Positions 12,284 through 24,654 of a stretch of 64,000 nucleotides of DNA are shown here, piece after piece. Source of the stretch: Rhodamnia argentea (lineage: Eukaryota; Streptophyta; Magnoliopsida; Myrtales; Myrtaceae). Positions within the stretch are counted from its first letter, which is position 1. Each line of letters opens with the position of its first letter. The stretch lies in contig NC_063152.1 in NCBI RefSeq assembly GCF_020921035.1, positions 25,667,903 to 25,731,902 on the forward strand, in the 5' to 3' direction. The notes beneath the pieces were generated by a model. The model did not search any database. It was not told the DNA's origin and saw nothing but the letters and a program-made list of their open reading frames with translations. Position numbers and translations under genes: made by a program.

Positions 12284-13378
12284 ATTAGGAGAGCGTAAAA
12301 TTGGAGTGCATATTGGTTCATTCAATTTCAATAACCTCAAGTTGCAAAACTAAGGTGAAGGAATCACAAATCAAGGAAATCTCGTCATCAACAGCCATTT
12401 TCTACGTCGACAATAAGTACAACCGTACATTGATCGTGAAGATTTCTCTGCATTTAGGGTTTTTAATTCTTCGATTTTCAGCTCCTTGTGACTTGATAAG
12501 GATTTGCAATTCTTTATAATACTAATCTGTAATGCGCCCCCGAAAAGTTGTTTCCCATTTATATTATATTTTCCCCCTATTTGACTATTCTCATGTTGGT
12601 CATTATTGTACTATCAGTTCGTTCTATTTGATGATTGTTTTACTGAATTTAGCGATAAAAGTATAATTTGTATCATACTATAAACTATGTAAATTTTGAA
12701 TAAATGGTTAGGCAATTAAATTTAAGTCAGTATTAGAGTCAATTATGGTAAGTTATAAATATAACATGCATTATATACCGATGGTTTAAGCTTATGAAGT
12801 TAATTACTGCCGACTTAGTGCTTTTCTTCAAAATAAGTTGCTTATTGAGTTCACAAAAGCTTATGGCTTACAAACCAAAATTAAACTTGTTAGTATTGTT
12901 AGCCCTTTTGTACCCACAACATGACCAACTCAATGAAGTAAACGACTTTGGATGAACATTTAATATGGTTGAGTTCATCTTTTTATAACTGCGATAATAC
13001 CATAGCTAAAGAGCAATAATTTTCCAATTTATGTTAATGAAACGACAGTTCTGTGGTGGACTTTTATATCATCGTTCACATTATATTGCGTTTTGTATCT
13101 CATTGAATATATGAGATGTTTATCTACAAGTGCGATTTTTTATTGCCTTTTTCCTTCAATGTACTCTTTGTTCTATATTGCAGCTCTTTCATAGTGACCC
13201 GATTTTCGACCCCAAAAAAAAAAAAAAAAAAAATTAGTGACCCGATTAGGGGAGGAACCCCCAGCCCATGTTCTGATTTTTCCAATCAAAGCCTCTTCGA
13301 CGTACAACATACGACGAAGTCAATTGAGATGTGTGTGTATATATGTATATGCTCTGTTTACTGAGGTTACAAATAGAG
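12284..13378. other. 3' flank of the second PME copy, no gene seen
   Basis: AT-rich sequence that includes the probable 3' UTR. There is an A run at about 13214-13232. No repeated element or open frame of note was found. Confidence 0.45.
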
Positions 13379-13728
13379 AAGTCAAAATGGGTTGAAAGTC
13401 CATTTCTAACCCATATTCAATGAGATAGGTCATATATGGGACAAGTTTTAATAAATCGGTTAGAGTTGTAAGCTTAAGTATAAATGGATTGTAAATGGGT
13501 TTAAATAAACCCATTCACAACCCTTTTAGCTTATCAAGGTTATTAGTAAATGTGTCAAAATGTGCTAAAAACTCATTTTCAACCCATACTCGATGAGATT
13601 GGTCACATATGGGCCAAGTTTTAATAAATGGGTTGGAGTTGTAAGCTTAAGTTTAAGTGGGTTGTTAATGGGTTTAAACAAACTCATTTACAACCCATTT
13701 AGCTTATCAAGGTTATTAGATCTGACCA
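13379..13728. repeat. Direct tandem repeat, two units of about 175 bp
   Basis: Unit 1 (13379-13553) and unit 2 (13554-13728) both contain GACAAGTTTTAATAAAT or GCCAAGTTTTAATAAAT, then GAGTTGTAAGCTTAAG, then an AATGGGTTTAAA phrase and AGCTTATCAAGGTTATTAG at the end. They are diverged by scattered substitutions, so the duplication is not recent. The motif vocabulary (ATGGGTT, ACCCATTT) continues into the rest of the element listed next. Confidence 0.8.
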
Positions 13729-14440
13729 AAAAAACAAAAAAGGTTATAAGTTGAGTCAATGAGACGTCTTTAAACTCATTTACTACAATATAATAGTTTT
13801 TATTATTTTTTTGTTGCTATTACTATTTTCTTTATTTTCTTTTACTTTTTTTTTTTTGATAAGCCAACGACCCTCGCCCACCGTGGGGGAGGGTTTCGCG
13901 GCCTGCCCCTAGAGTTCACGAGGACCGCAACCTCGACAACAAACGGCGAGGGCGGCCCTCCCCGGCGACCGGTGAGGGTCACCCTTGCGAAATCTAGGTG
14001 AGGGCCTAACCCTCATCGATCTTAGAACAAAGAATAAAATAAAAATAAAAATAATTTAAAAGAATAAAAATAAAAATTCAGATTTTTAAGTTATAACATG
14101 TATAAAAAAATTTTAAAAAATCAATTTCTTTAAACTATAAAGATTATAAAAGTTGTCCATAATGATTTAGTAATATAATTTTTTTTCAAAAATTTATAAG
14201 AAATAAGTTCTTTTATGTTGGATTAAATTTGAAAGTAATTAGAAATATGAGTCGTGTTGGGTATAGGTCGAGAAATTAGCACTATGCATAAATGGGTCAT
14301 AAACGGGTTAATGAGACAATACGAGTACGACCATTTATGACCCGACCCAAATCCGACTCGACTAATCCGTTTAATAGGTCTAGTTACATAACAAACTCAT
14401 ACTATAATTGCTTAAGGTAGGTTTTGCCTATTTGACACCC
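13379..14440. mobile_element. Probable non-autonomous DNA element rich in ACCCATT/AATGGGT words
   Basis: The stretch starts with the two tandem units, has a GC-rich middle with CCCTCGCC and GGCGAGGG words (about 13865-14015), and ends in GACCCGACCCAAATCCGAC and TTTGACACCCC. The same vocabulary and a similar TTTGACACC end occur at 48595-49480, so the two are probably one family. The exact ends and a target-site duplication were not resolved. Confidence 0.45.
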
Positions 14441-14529
14441 CCCAAAAAAGGTGGGTTTTGCTTAGATTTAGATAGATAGTCAGGTATTCGGTAGTTAATT
14501 ATTTGATCATCTACTTATTTCATATCAAG

Positions 14530-16640
14530 AACTCGATCTAAGAGCTAGAGATGAAATTCTTGAAAAGTTTTCACATATTGATAAGCAATGAATGTTAACC
14601 GTTGAGAAAACTCTACATTTTTGTATGACGCTCACTTGAGGGTCATAAATTTTTTTATGACTTGAGTGACATTATTTCTATAAAAAAAAATCTGCTTGAA
14701 TGCCATAATTTCAATCGATCAATTGAGTGCCATAAATTTTAAGCACATGTTCACACAAGTGCCAGAAACCCGACGTGACGTGGTACTTGTGGCTAACGTC
14801 TTTAAAAACTTGTGACACTTAACTGATCTATCGAAAATTTATATGGCATTCAAATGATCGGAAAAATAATCATATCACTCAAATAAGCGTCGTACGAAAG
14901 ATGTTGAAATTATAGCACTCAAATGAGCACCCTATAAAAACTATTATACTTTGTTGTGTCATTTTTCCCGTGAGTGTATACTCCTCTCTCTCTCTCTCTC
15001 TCTCTCTCTTGCATGGCTCCACGGGGATTTCAAAATCTGACCAGCGTCAAAAAGCTTGCAGCTACCCCTATCTATCCCGTGATCTCTTACAGCTAGCTTT
15101 GATAACATTTTCTCCACGAAGACTTCACACGGCATAATGCACCTAACTTTTGCTCAAATCTAGAGACCAGAGAGAGAGAGAGAGAGAGTATTTAGAATGT
15201 TCTTAACTTCTTTCACTTAAATGAATGGCTGTTCTTGATAAGCCGTAACATCTGACCCCCAAATAGTCTAAGAAGTCTGTTATCTAAAAGTTAATCCTCA
15301 CGTGAACCTCCAACGGCAAATCGATAATACCCGTTTGTATCGTTCTTATGATTACTCGTTATTGCTCCATATGTAATCAAAAGCAACAACTCTTGCGATC
15401 AGGATCTTAGAGGTCACGCTATCATTCATAAGGTCAAACCTTAAGAGCCACCATATCATCGGCGAACCTCAAACCAACTTGTGCCTTGGGCATTTGCTAC
15501 ATAATGCGGAAAGACTACTTGGCTTCTATCATACCAGTGAGGCTGCGGTGATAGGCACGTACACCTTTCAGTGGGTTGCATATTTATAACTCAAGATAAA
15601 CATTTTGAGGCGAGTGTGGAACCTTTGATAACATCTAGAGGGGTAGCTGCACCAGTTGCCCCTCAACCTTTAACTTATTGAGGGGAAAACACGTCACATG
15701 GCATGATCGTTAAATAATATAGACTTAAAAGTTAACTTTCGATGATACTTTTTAAATAGCCATGTACAAATAAGTAGCAGCTTCGTTCCAAATGCATCGA
15801 CTTATCTGCTAGTTTGGGTTATCAATACTTTAAAAGATTCAAAAACTTTCTTATTGAGCAACCTTTTTTTCCCTCCAATAAAAGTTCATTTAGTTACTTC
15901 AACATTAGGGCACTAATAAATCATAAGACACTATATGACTTAAATAACTCAACGGTTATCCATGGTTCTCTCTTTCTCTCTCTCTCTCTTTCTAAACGTG
16001 AAGCAAGAGAACTTCTTAAGAAAGGAAGTCTTCAGATTCAACGTGGTTGATCCAACAATCATCAACTTTTTTAGCTTTTGAATAATCAGGCAATACGGAT
16101 AGAAGCGATCCATCGCCATCGCCTCTAGATATTGCTGAAACTCGAGCCATTTTTTATCAGGTGTAGGCCGCCACTAGCTGCTTCCCTTAATGTCAACTCT
16201 CATCTTGTCGTCGGTGTGGATTATTCTACGGCACATTACGTGAAGCTTTTTTATGTTCTTACTTCGTTGACAGGAAGTCATTGACTGTGGTTGTATGGTC
16301 CGGATGCCCTATTCACGTGTAGAGATATGAGATTACCTTGTTCAAATCTTAGTTCTTAGTCCATTCAAACTGAAGAAAAAGAAGGCGCAATACGCTTCCG
16401 TAAACTAAAGAAGAAGATCGATTAGTAAATCTCCAAAGGATATATCGAGCAAACCCGGGATATTAGCATTCTCTCTCATCTTTAACTTGCTCTTTATTCC
16501 TAATATTCTGTTCATTCCACCATCGACCTGGTTAGGTCCATATTTGTATCTTCCCGGTTTTTGCTTGTCCGATCGCTTATTTACGACACAACCAGAGACG
16601 AATTTTTGAAATTTCTATGGAATAGACTCTCTTTTTTTAT
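14530..16640 (+). repeat. Tandem array, unit A (shortest, most degraded)
   Basis: Unit A shares ordered blocks with units B and C. These are: a GCATGGCT...AAAAAGCTTG block beside a CT or GA microsatellite; TTCTTAACTTCTTTCACT followed by ATGGCTGTT and CCGTAACAT; a TTCTTATGATTACT block; a CT run followed by AAACGTGAAG and GAACTTCTTAAG; GGATTATTCTA; and TTAGTCCATTCAAAC. It lacks the roughly 2-kb right part seen in B and C. No open frame spans it, so the ancestor is unknown. A degenerate small element (14615-14950) lies inside its left part. Confidence 0.7.
14615..14950. mobile_element. TIR element, family F2 (diverged copy)
   Basis: The left side reads TTTTTGTATGACGCTCACTT then GAGGGTCATAA. The right side contains GCGTCGTACGAAAGATGTTG followed by GCACTCAAATGAGCACC, the inverted counterpart. 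The same phrases form the much better element at 28353-29067 and the fragment at about 62700-62750. It is non-coding and diverged. Confidence 0.6.
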
Positions 16641-16834
16641 ATGCATGAAGGTTGTTAAGACGCTATTAAAAGCCAAGACCATAACCAAAGACTCTTAACA
16701 GTCGTGAAAACTCTACATTTGCCTGTTTGACAAAGCGTATACTAAAATCCTCTTTCTCAGTTGCATGGCTTTACGTTGATTTCATGACCGGCCTCAAAAA
16801 GCTTGTACCTAACTTTTGCTCGAATGCTGCGACC

Positions 16835-16885
<51 letters not shown>

Positions 16886-17095
16886 AATGTTCTCAACTTC
16901 TTTCACTGCATGGCTGTTATTAGTAAGCCGTAACATTGGACCCGCAAAATAGTCCAGGAAGTTTGTTATCTAGGACTTAATCACTACGTTACCCATGAAG
17001 GCTAATCGACAAAATCTGTTATATTGTTCTTATGATTGCTTATCATTGCTCAATACGTAGCAATGAACAGCAACATTCGATAACACCAAGCATGG

Positions 17096-17142
17096 TAGCC
17101 AATGATTAGGGATCACTGTCTTCTAGGACACAAGTTCAAGCC
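17096..17142 (+). other. tRNA-like box A / box B pair in unit B
   Basis: TAGCCAATGATTAGG resembles the tRNA box A consensus, and GTTCAAGCC, 38 bases after its start, matches the box B consensus GWTCRANNC exactly. The spacing is that of a tRNA-derived Pol III promoter. No complete cloverleaf was found, so this is more likely the head of an old SINE or a tRNA relic than a tRNA gene. Confidence 0.35.
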
Positions 17143-17851
17143 ATGTCATCAGTGAACATCTGGTCAGCTTGTTCCTTAGCGATTTGCTTTATCATGTGGA
17201 TGGAGACAATTCTGGATTTCTGGCATGCCCGTGAGGCTACAGTGACAGACTCATACAGCTATTAGTAGATTGAGTAGTTATAACTCAAATTAAATATTCC
17301 ATAGTAAGTGTGGAACTCTTATGGTAACGTCTAGAGAGGTAACTGATCACCCCTTCTAACCTTACGATTCACCGAGAAAAAGAAAAGGAACTCTTGATAT
17401 ATTTGATTAGTCATCTTGATATGGCGTCGGTACATCACTGGGAAGGTTCATCCTGCTATGGCCTAGGCCTTTTGCTCTTATATATTATGCAATACAGATT
17501 TAATTGAAAGTTAACTTTAGAGGGTACTTCTTGAATAGCCAAATAAGAAAAAGTGGCAGCTTTTTCCCAAACACACTAACGTATCTGCTAATATGAAATA
17601 ATGTTACTTTGAAGCAGTCGAAAATTTCCCTATCGAGCATACATCATTTTTTTTTCTCAAGAAAAGGTCATTCCCTTACTTCAGCAACAATCAGTTCATT
17701 AGGGCACTGATTGATTATATCACATTATATGACAGTACTACTTCCTTCAAATGGTCATCCATCTCTCTCTCTCTCTCTCTCTCTCTTCTCTAAACGTGAA
17801 GTAAAAGAACTTCTTAAGATAAAGGTATTTGACCAAAAAAAAAAAGATAAA

Positions 17852-17890
17852 GGTACAGGTACAGGTACAGGTACAGGCACAGGCACAGGC
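17852..17890 (+). repeat. Hexanucleotide microsatellite (TACAGG/CACAGG)
   Basis: Four TACAGG units are followed by three CACAGG units or near units. Units A and C lack this run at the matching place, so it expanded after the array formed. It follows an A run beside the CT tract of unit B. Confidence 0.85.
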
Positions 17891-20239
17891 AATGTGGATT
17901 ATTCTAGGATTTCGAGCGGCACAATGCATGCAGATTTTCCAACGTGCGGTGCCTTACGTGAAACGTTTTGATGTCCTTTGGTTCGTTGACCGGAAGGCAT
18001 CGACCGTGGTTGTAGGGTCCGAATGCCCTATCTACTTGATGATATGTTGGATAACATCATTTGAATTTCGATTCTTAGTCCATTCAAACCGAAGAAGAGA
18101 AGGCGCAACACGCTTCCATAAACTAACGAAGAAGATCAATTGATAATTGTCTTTGAGGATGTGTTAAACAAACCCAGCACAATTTATCCTCTCTCGTATA
18201 GGTTGGTCCGCTGTTATCTCGTCGATGCGGTTATATCTACAATTTGATGTTTCAATTGAACGGGCACGAGAAAGAGTGCTTAGTGATGTGATGTGTACAT
18301 ATATTACTGGCCCATGTTACTTTTTTTTTTCTTTCCTTTTGGTCGAAGCCCATGTTACTTGAAAATTTTACCTTTTGGAAAGGCCGCATTCGTCTGATAT
18401 GTATTTTTTTTTTTTTTTTGTATATTTCTCTTTTAAGAAAGGCTTTCTCACAAGCGTCCAGATAGCTTAACGCTGAGTGCGATGACACCTAAAATTGATC
18501 TTAATTTTTTCGAATACTAGACTTGGTTCGTCTTACGTAATAATTACCTAAAAACCATCCTACCTTTTCACTTCATGATAACTTAGTCTCCTCTACTTTT
18601 AAAAATACCATTTACCATCCTATAACAAAATCTCATTTTTTTTTCCTAAAATGACTTAGAATTTCCAATCCAACAAACTTTCCCACAAACCCTTACCTCT
18701 TTCATCAACCGTCGCTATTTACCACTACACAGTCACCGCTATAAGGTATCAATACACAACTCATTCACTTATGTTTTCTATTCGCCTTATTCTTTGTTGG
18801 GTAAATTGAACTATTCTAATTGCATCTGGTATTTTTGTGATTTGGCATTTTCTTTTACTTTGCTTAATGAAATCCTCTAACTTAATAAGATGAATCAATT
18901 AACTCCGCCGTCACTTGCTACTAATTAAACTGTTACATTAATATTTGACATTGCTAAGGTGGACTTATTTAAATTGGTGACGTGACAATAAGGATGAGAT
19001 TGCGTATATACTTTATAGTTCCTGATTTAAAGGTCGACACGATAGTGAGATAAGTTGAGAGAACTAATTAATTTGACAGTAAAAAAGTACAACTTGTTAA
19101 GTCATCAAATTCTCACGATTAATGTCACGATCCAACCAAATATTTCTAGCGTGGCTTCTCTGAACCCTTAATAAAAATAAGATGAAACTAATCATACGAG
19201 GTTAGTAGAATTCTATATTTTTAAGGGCTAATGAATGAAAAATGAATACTCTTCAATTTTTAGAATTTCTAATTGAAATTTTTTTGTCTCTAGAAAAAGT
19301 CAAATTAGTGCTTCAAAGCATGGTTTGTAAGTAAGAAAAATAGTCAAGCGCAAGGCTTCGATGGCTACCCAAAAGTTTTTTTTTTCTTATTTGTCCTATC
19401 TCTAATTCTTCTTTTTCTGACTTTTGCTTCGCCTCTTTGCAAAATGAGGGAGTCAAAATCAATCTTCCTCATTTTTCATTTCATCCACCTTCAGTATCAT
19501 TTTACGATTTTGCTGACCCACATCAATCAGAGCTGCTGAAATAATTTGAAAATCCTTTAGGTGGTTGTACAAGCAACACGTAAAACATAAGTTTTCCAGC
19601 GGGAAAACAAGAGTAGAAATCGACGTATGCTTTAACATAATGTGATAGATTGGTATGGAGATTGGTTCTTTGATATTAGAACCTACATCTTGAAATTTAT
19701 TCGACTTCTATGGAATTGTCTGGTTGAATGCGAAGTTTAAACTAAAAATCTTGACAATTTCGGTCCAACTTGCACGCATTAAGTTTGTCCAATTGAATAA
19801 GGCTCTCAACGGTTTCTTTAAGCTCCATTTGAAATCAACTTGGTTTCTAGTTTCAGAATAAAGTATATTCATCTTTAAAATACAAGTTTAGACCATTTAC
19901 ACAAATTGTATAACTACTCTATTTTCGGCCTTTGACTCTACACATAACAAACCGCTTTCTTATTGGAAACTAGAACGAGTAACGCTAGACCTACTAAGAT
20001 TGGTTAACAAGTTAATTCACTAATGCGGCAGGCTACGAATGGCCATTCAAATAAATATATGGGTCATATTCACGGACCAATGACAGTTTGACACATCACT
20101 TAGTATATGAAATTTGTAGGCAAGTTTAGCATGTATAAGCATATTAATAGATAAATCATGTCAATATCTGCATTTGCTTTGTACATGATTATGTCATTTT
20201 GCTTCTTGTCGTCTAGGAGAAAAATAATATTCAATAAAG

Positions 20240-20762
20240 AATATCAGTTAAATGAATGGCCATTATTATTAAGACATAACATCTGACCCCCAAAGAGTCC
20301 AAGAAGTTCGTTATTTACATGTTAATCATCACGTGACCGACGATGGGCCTATTAATAAAATCTTTTTGTATTATTTCTTATGATTACTCATTATTGCTCA
20401 TTATAAATTAACAAACAACAATATTCAATGCCATCGAGCATCGTCGCCCAATAATTAGGGGTCGCGCTTTCTTCCATGAGATCACAAGTTCGAGACATTT
20501 CATCGGCAAAACTTAAACCAGCTTGTGTAAAGTACATTTGCTACATCATATGGAGAGATATTTTTTATTTTTTTATTTGACTTCTAGCATGTCCGCGGTG
20601 GCCATGGTGACAAACCAACAGACTAATGAGCAGTCCAGTTATAACATTTCGGAGTGAGTATAGAACCCTTATGGTAATGCTCAGATGGATACTCGTACCG
20701 GTTGTACCTCCCAACCTTTAACCCATAGAAGACACTATATGATGTATATACTTTCTTTAAAT

Positions 20763-20805
<43 letters not shown>

Positions 20806-23400
20806 AAACGTGAACTAAAAGAACTTCTTAAGATGAAGGCGACTCGTTCATGACACCCTTTTCTCCGGTCAAAACTCAAAAAGGAAGTGTTCAGATTCAA
20901 CGTTGTTGATCCGACAAGAGGGACGGCAGACAACCGTCGCCATCGCCTCTAGATGTTGCAGAAATTCGAGCCATTTCGATTAGATGATTATTAAGCCCGC
21001 CTTGCTTAGCTGCTTCCCCTAAGGTCAACTGTCATATCTTCTGTCAAAAAACAAAAAACAAAAGAAGTTTTGGATAATTCTAGGGTTTTGAGTGGCCCAA
21101 CGCATGCAGTTTTTCCAACGTGCGGTGTCTCCGGTGAAGTCTTTCTTTCGATGTTGTTCGTTGACCGAAAGGCATTGACCGTGGCTGTAGAGACATTGGA
21201 TTACACTAACCCAGTTTTAATTACAGTCCATTCACACCGGAGAAGGAGGCCCGACGCGCTTGCATAAACTAACGAAGAAAGATCCACTTATAACTCTGTA
21301 AGCATGCATTCAACAAATTCAGCACATTAGCATTCATTCTTATCTTTAACTTGCTCTTTGTACCTAATATTATGATCTTATCTCGCCTATGTGGTCATGT
21401 CCACATTCTTGTCTTTCATGTGAACGAGATGATTTAGGCATGACAAATAGTGTTAAGAAATGTGTTATAATATGTTACGGACTAGGGGGCCACGGAAATG
21501 GACGAATTAATCATTTCAAAAAGAACGGGCTTGTCTGATAGGTTGAGTTATGATCCTAAGTTATAATAAAATGGACAAAATCGTAATTTGATGGTATAGT
21601 CGAGATAATTATATGGTATATGTGTCATGTTCTGAACTTGAACTCAGATTTCCCTCTTCAACAATTGCTTAGATTTCATCAACAATTGCGTGCAAACTTT
21701 TCTAGGTGAAAGCCACCTACGCAGGACTAATGCCCCAACTTTTAAGAAAGGCTTTCTTACCGAAAGCTACCGTGCAATGCGAACTTAATGCTGAATCCAA
21801 TACCATCTAAAGTTCACATTTCTCTCTATGATCACTTACTAGCCTCTACTTTTAAAAACATTTATCATCCTACCAAATTAACATCTGCTTAAAAATCAAA
21901 TTCCCTCTTTTTAGAATTTCCAATCCTCCAAGTTCCACATAAACCCTCACCTCTTTCATCACCCACCGCTATTTGCTGCCGCCGCCATTGCGAAAATGGG
22001 CACGGCGCCGGCTAATAGCGGCAGCTAATCATAGGGTTCAGTGATTATATTTTTGGTTTGGTTTAGGGGTTTGGATTAGGGGGTTTGGTTGTGGTAGGAA
22101 ATTTAGAACTTGGGCGGTGGCACCAAGAAAATGACATTGTAAATAAAGGCAAAACACGAATGGAGAAAAATCAAGATGTTAATTAGTGTTTTCGAAAGTA
22201 ATCTGTTTTTCGTAATAAGGTCCTCCATTCCCGTCAATACGAAACTCATTCCATTACGCTTTCTATTACCCCTTCTCTTTGTTTGGTTAACTGAAAAAAT
22301 CAGTCCTCTAATTTAATTTGTTTGTTTTTGCAGTTTTGGTCTTCTAATTTTTGCGCTTTGTTCAATTAAGTTCTCTAACTTAACAAGATTGTTCGATTAC
22401 GTCAGCCGTCACTTTCCATTAATTAAACCGTTGCGTTGATGTTTTGACATTGCTGAGGTGGGCTTATTTAAATTGGTGACCGGGCAATCGGATGGAGATT
22501 GCGTATATAGCTTTGCACTTTCTGATTTAGGTAAGTGGGGACCCAATAATTAGATGACCTAAGAACTTAATTCATTGACAAAACAAAAGTACAGTTTTTT
22601 CAAAGTTGCGTGGCTTCTCTGTATCCCTGCTAAGGATTAGTGAAATCAATTATGTTAAGTTAGGTGAGGTTTGTATTTTGAGGGATAATTTATGAGCAGA
22701 CTTTGCTGACAGTCGAAGGATACACGTAATTGATAATATGCTTAGACTATTCCGGAAATTGATTCTCCAGTGGGAAGTTACATCTTGAAATTTATTGGAC
22801 TTGTAAGGTGTTGTTTAATTGAATACGAAGTTTAAAGTAATTTTTGGCAATTTGGTCCAATTTAAATGCCATTAAGTTTTGTCCAATCGAATACAGCATA
22901 GACATAGTTGGCTTCTTTAAGCTCCATCTGAAATCAATTTGGTTTCGAGTTCCAAAAGAACGCATATATGCCTTTTTTTCTCAAATACAAGTTTTAACCA
23001 TTTACACAAACCGTACTTGTTTAGAATTACCTGACAATACAAAGTTAGGTTTATTTATTTCCTTTGAAGATACGTGTCGCCAACCGCGTTCCTATTAGAA
23101 CTTGGAATTGAACGAGCAATGCTAGACTTAGTGAAATTGGACATAAAATCAATTTACTAAGTGATGTGCCACACTGTGAGTGATCCTTTAAATAAAGAGG
23201 CCATATTCACGAACCAATAATAGTTTGACTCATCACTTAGCATATCAATTTTGGATGAAAGCTTACTCTACGAAATAGATATACGAACTGTAAAGCAAAC
23301 CATTTCAGTTAATAGAATCAATTTGAAGTGAATATCCGAACAAAAGGAATGTAGCTGCTTTCCTCATTATGCACTTGTTGTCTTCTTCTTTAGAAATTTT
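20240..23400 (+). repeat. Tandem array, unit C
   Basis: Unit C aligns with B from the ATGGCCATT/ACATAACATCTGACCCCCAA block through to the final TTTGACTCATCACTTAGCAT block, where B has TTTGACACATCACTTAGTAT. A CT tract at 20763-20806 stands at the same place as in A and B, before AAACGTGAA. A GC-rich insertion-like stretch around 21970-22020 (GCCGCCGCC) is shared only weakly with B. No gene was recognised. Confidence 0.75.
20444..20496 (+). other. tRNA-like box A / box B pair in unit C
   Basis: TCGCCCAATAATTAGG aligns with the box A-like sequence of unit B, and GTTCGAGAC is an exact box B match 44 bases downstream. The conservation across two diverged units suggests the pair was present before the array formed. 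Evidence for activity is lacking. Confidence 0.35.
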
Positions 23401-24545
23401 CCGAAGGTACTCACTCGTTATTATAAAGTTTTTCGAAATCTATATGGGGATTACATTCTCCCCCCCCCCCTCCCCAAATTTTTTTAGAGAGAAATAATCA
23501 TATAAATACCTAAAAAAAATCTTTAATTTTCATGAATATACTTCTTTAAATTGAAAATATCAATCAAGGCTCTCACTAACCCGTCCCGTTCGAATGATCT
23601 CAATCAAGGCAGGAAAATTCTCGGCCATTTAAGTCTTCACTCAGCGCTACATTAGACAAACCTAATAAAACGGCAATATTTGTTTTAAAGAGGAGATAAA
23701 TTTGCCTTTAATGGCCACATAATCAGGACTTAGATAAAAGAATGAACGAGCAATACTTGAAAATATTCAACCCTAGGAAAGATGCACGAAATATCCCCCA
23801 TGTCATTACTGGCTCGAATACATGCATGCATGCATATATATATATAGTAACGCCCGGTCGTGAGATGTTCATGTCTTTTTGCTTTTTGGTCGTCCAAGAG
23901 ACAAGAAAGAGTAAGTTTAGGCACTAATCTATGAGCCATCCAATCTGACCTCTCTGAAAATTCCAGCTGGGGCAGTTCATTGCATACAGCTGGACTCTCC
24001 TAAATTTCCCACTCTAATTACATAAATTTTCACAAATCTAACATTGGAGAATACTTCCCTGATAGATCCACACACCATCATTGCGCATTTTGCATAAAAC
24101 ACTTATTAATTAGAACATTGTAAGGTAAAAAATAATGACGATACCATCAGACTGTTAGACTAATAGCTTCCTTTGACATTTTGTACACGTGCGTCGACAT
24201 AACACTTTACATGACTCTACTGATTCTTTGTTTTCCTTCCCTTTTCTCGTTCGAGGTATTGGTCAACTATCAACAAGCACCCCGAAAAGTCAAATGCACA
24301 ACCCATTTCCATCACTAAAAAATAATAATTTTTATTCAGGGAATCACGTGACGAATGGTTATCCTCGTTGACAAGTGTAGATCCTCTTCTTCTTCTTTTC
24401 TATTTATTATCATTATTCGAAATCGGCCCATTGGTTATAATCCAATAATTAAGGCGAAGGTTCCTTAAATGATCCCATCTTGAGGCATAAAGGAAGAAAG
24501 GAGGTGCAACTACATGCCTCTTGTCACCATTGGCGCCTTCAGTTC
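23401..24545. other. Intergenic and distal promoter of the third PME copy
   Basis: The stretch has a C run at about 23461-23470, a TGCA/TA microsatellite at about 23821-23846, and the block at about 24070-24175 that is homologous to the region upstream of the second PME copy. No gene is seen. Confidence 0.5.
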
Positions 24546-24553
24546 TATATAAA
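24546..24553 (+). promoter_or_regulatory. TATA box of the third PME copy
   Basis: TATATAAA, in the context CTATATAAAGGGACCAA, lies about 100 bases upstream of the ATG at 24655. The leader contains CCAAGGCAAATGAACC, matching the leader of the second copy. Confidence 0.75.
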
Positions 24554-24654
24554 GGGACCAATCCAAGGCAAATGAACCACCCCAATTCCAAGATCACCCA
24601 TCTCAAATTCTCTCTTCACATTCTCATTTTCTCTGGATTCACTCACCAATTGAC

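Larger units (their letters stand above)
16650..20230 (+). repeat. Tandem array, unit B
   Basis: This is the longest unit, about 3.5 kb. Its left half aligns with unit A and its whole length with unit C, with many indels. Right-half landmarks shared with C are GAAAGGCTTTCT, CCTCTACTTTTAAAAA, ACCCTTACCTCTTTCATCA, TTATTTAAATTGGTGAC, TACATCTTGAAATTTATT and TTTAAGCTCCAT. It contains a (GA)n run at about 16837-16880, a CT run at 17763-17786 and a hexanucleotide TACAGG run at about 17852-17890. There is no intact gene; short conserved stretches such as the frame around FPTCG at about 17935 may be remnants of an exon I do not recognise. Confidence 0.75.

Noticed and set aside
13214-13232. A run as a possible retroposon tail
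   Set aside because: No coding or SINE-like body precedes it and no target duplication was seen.
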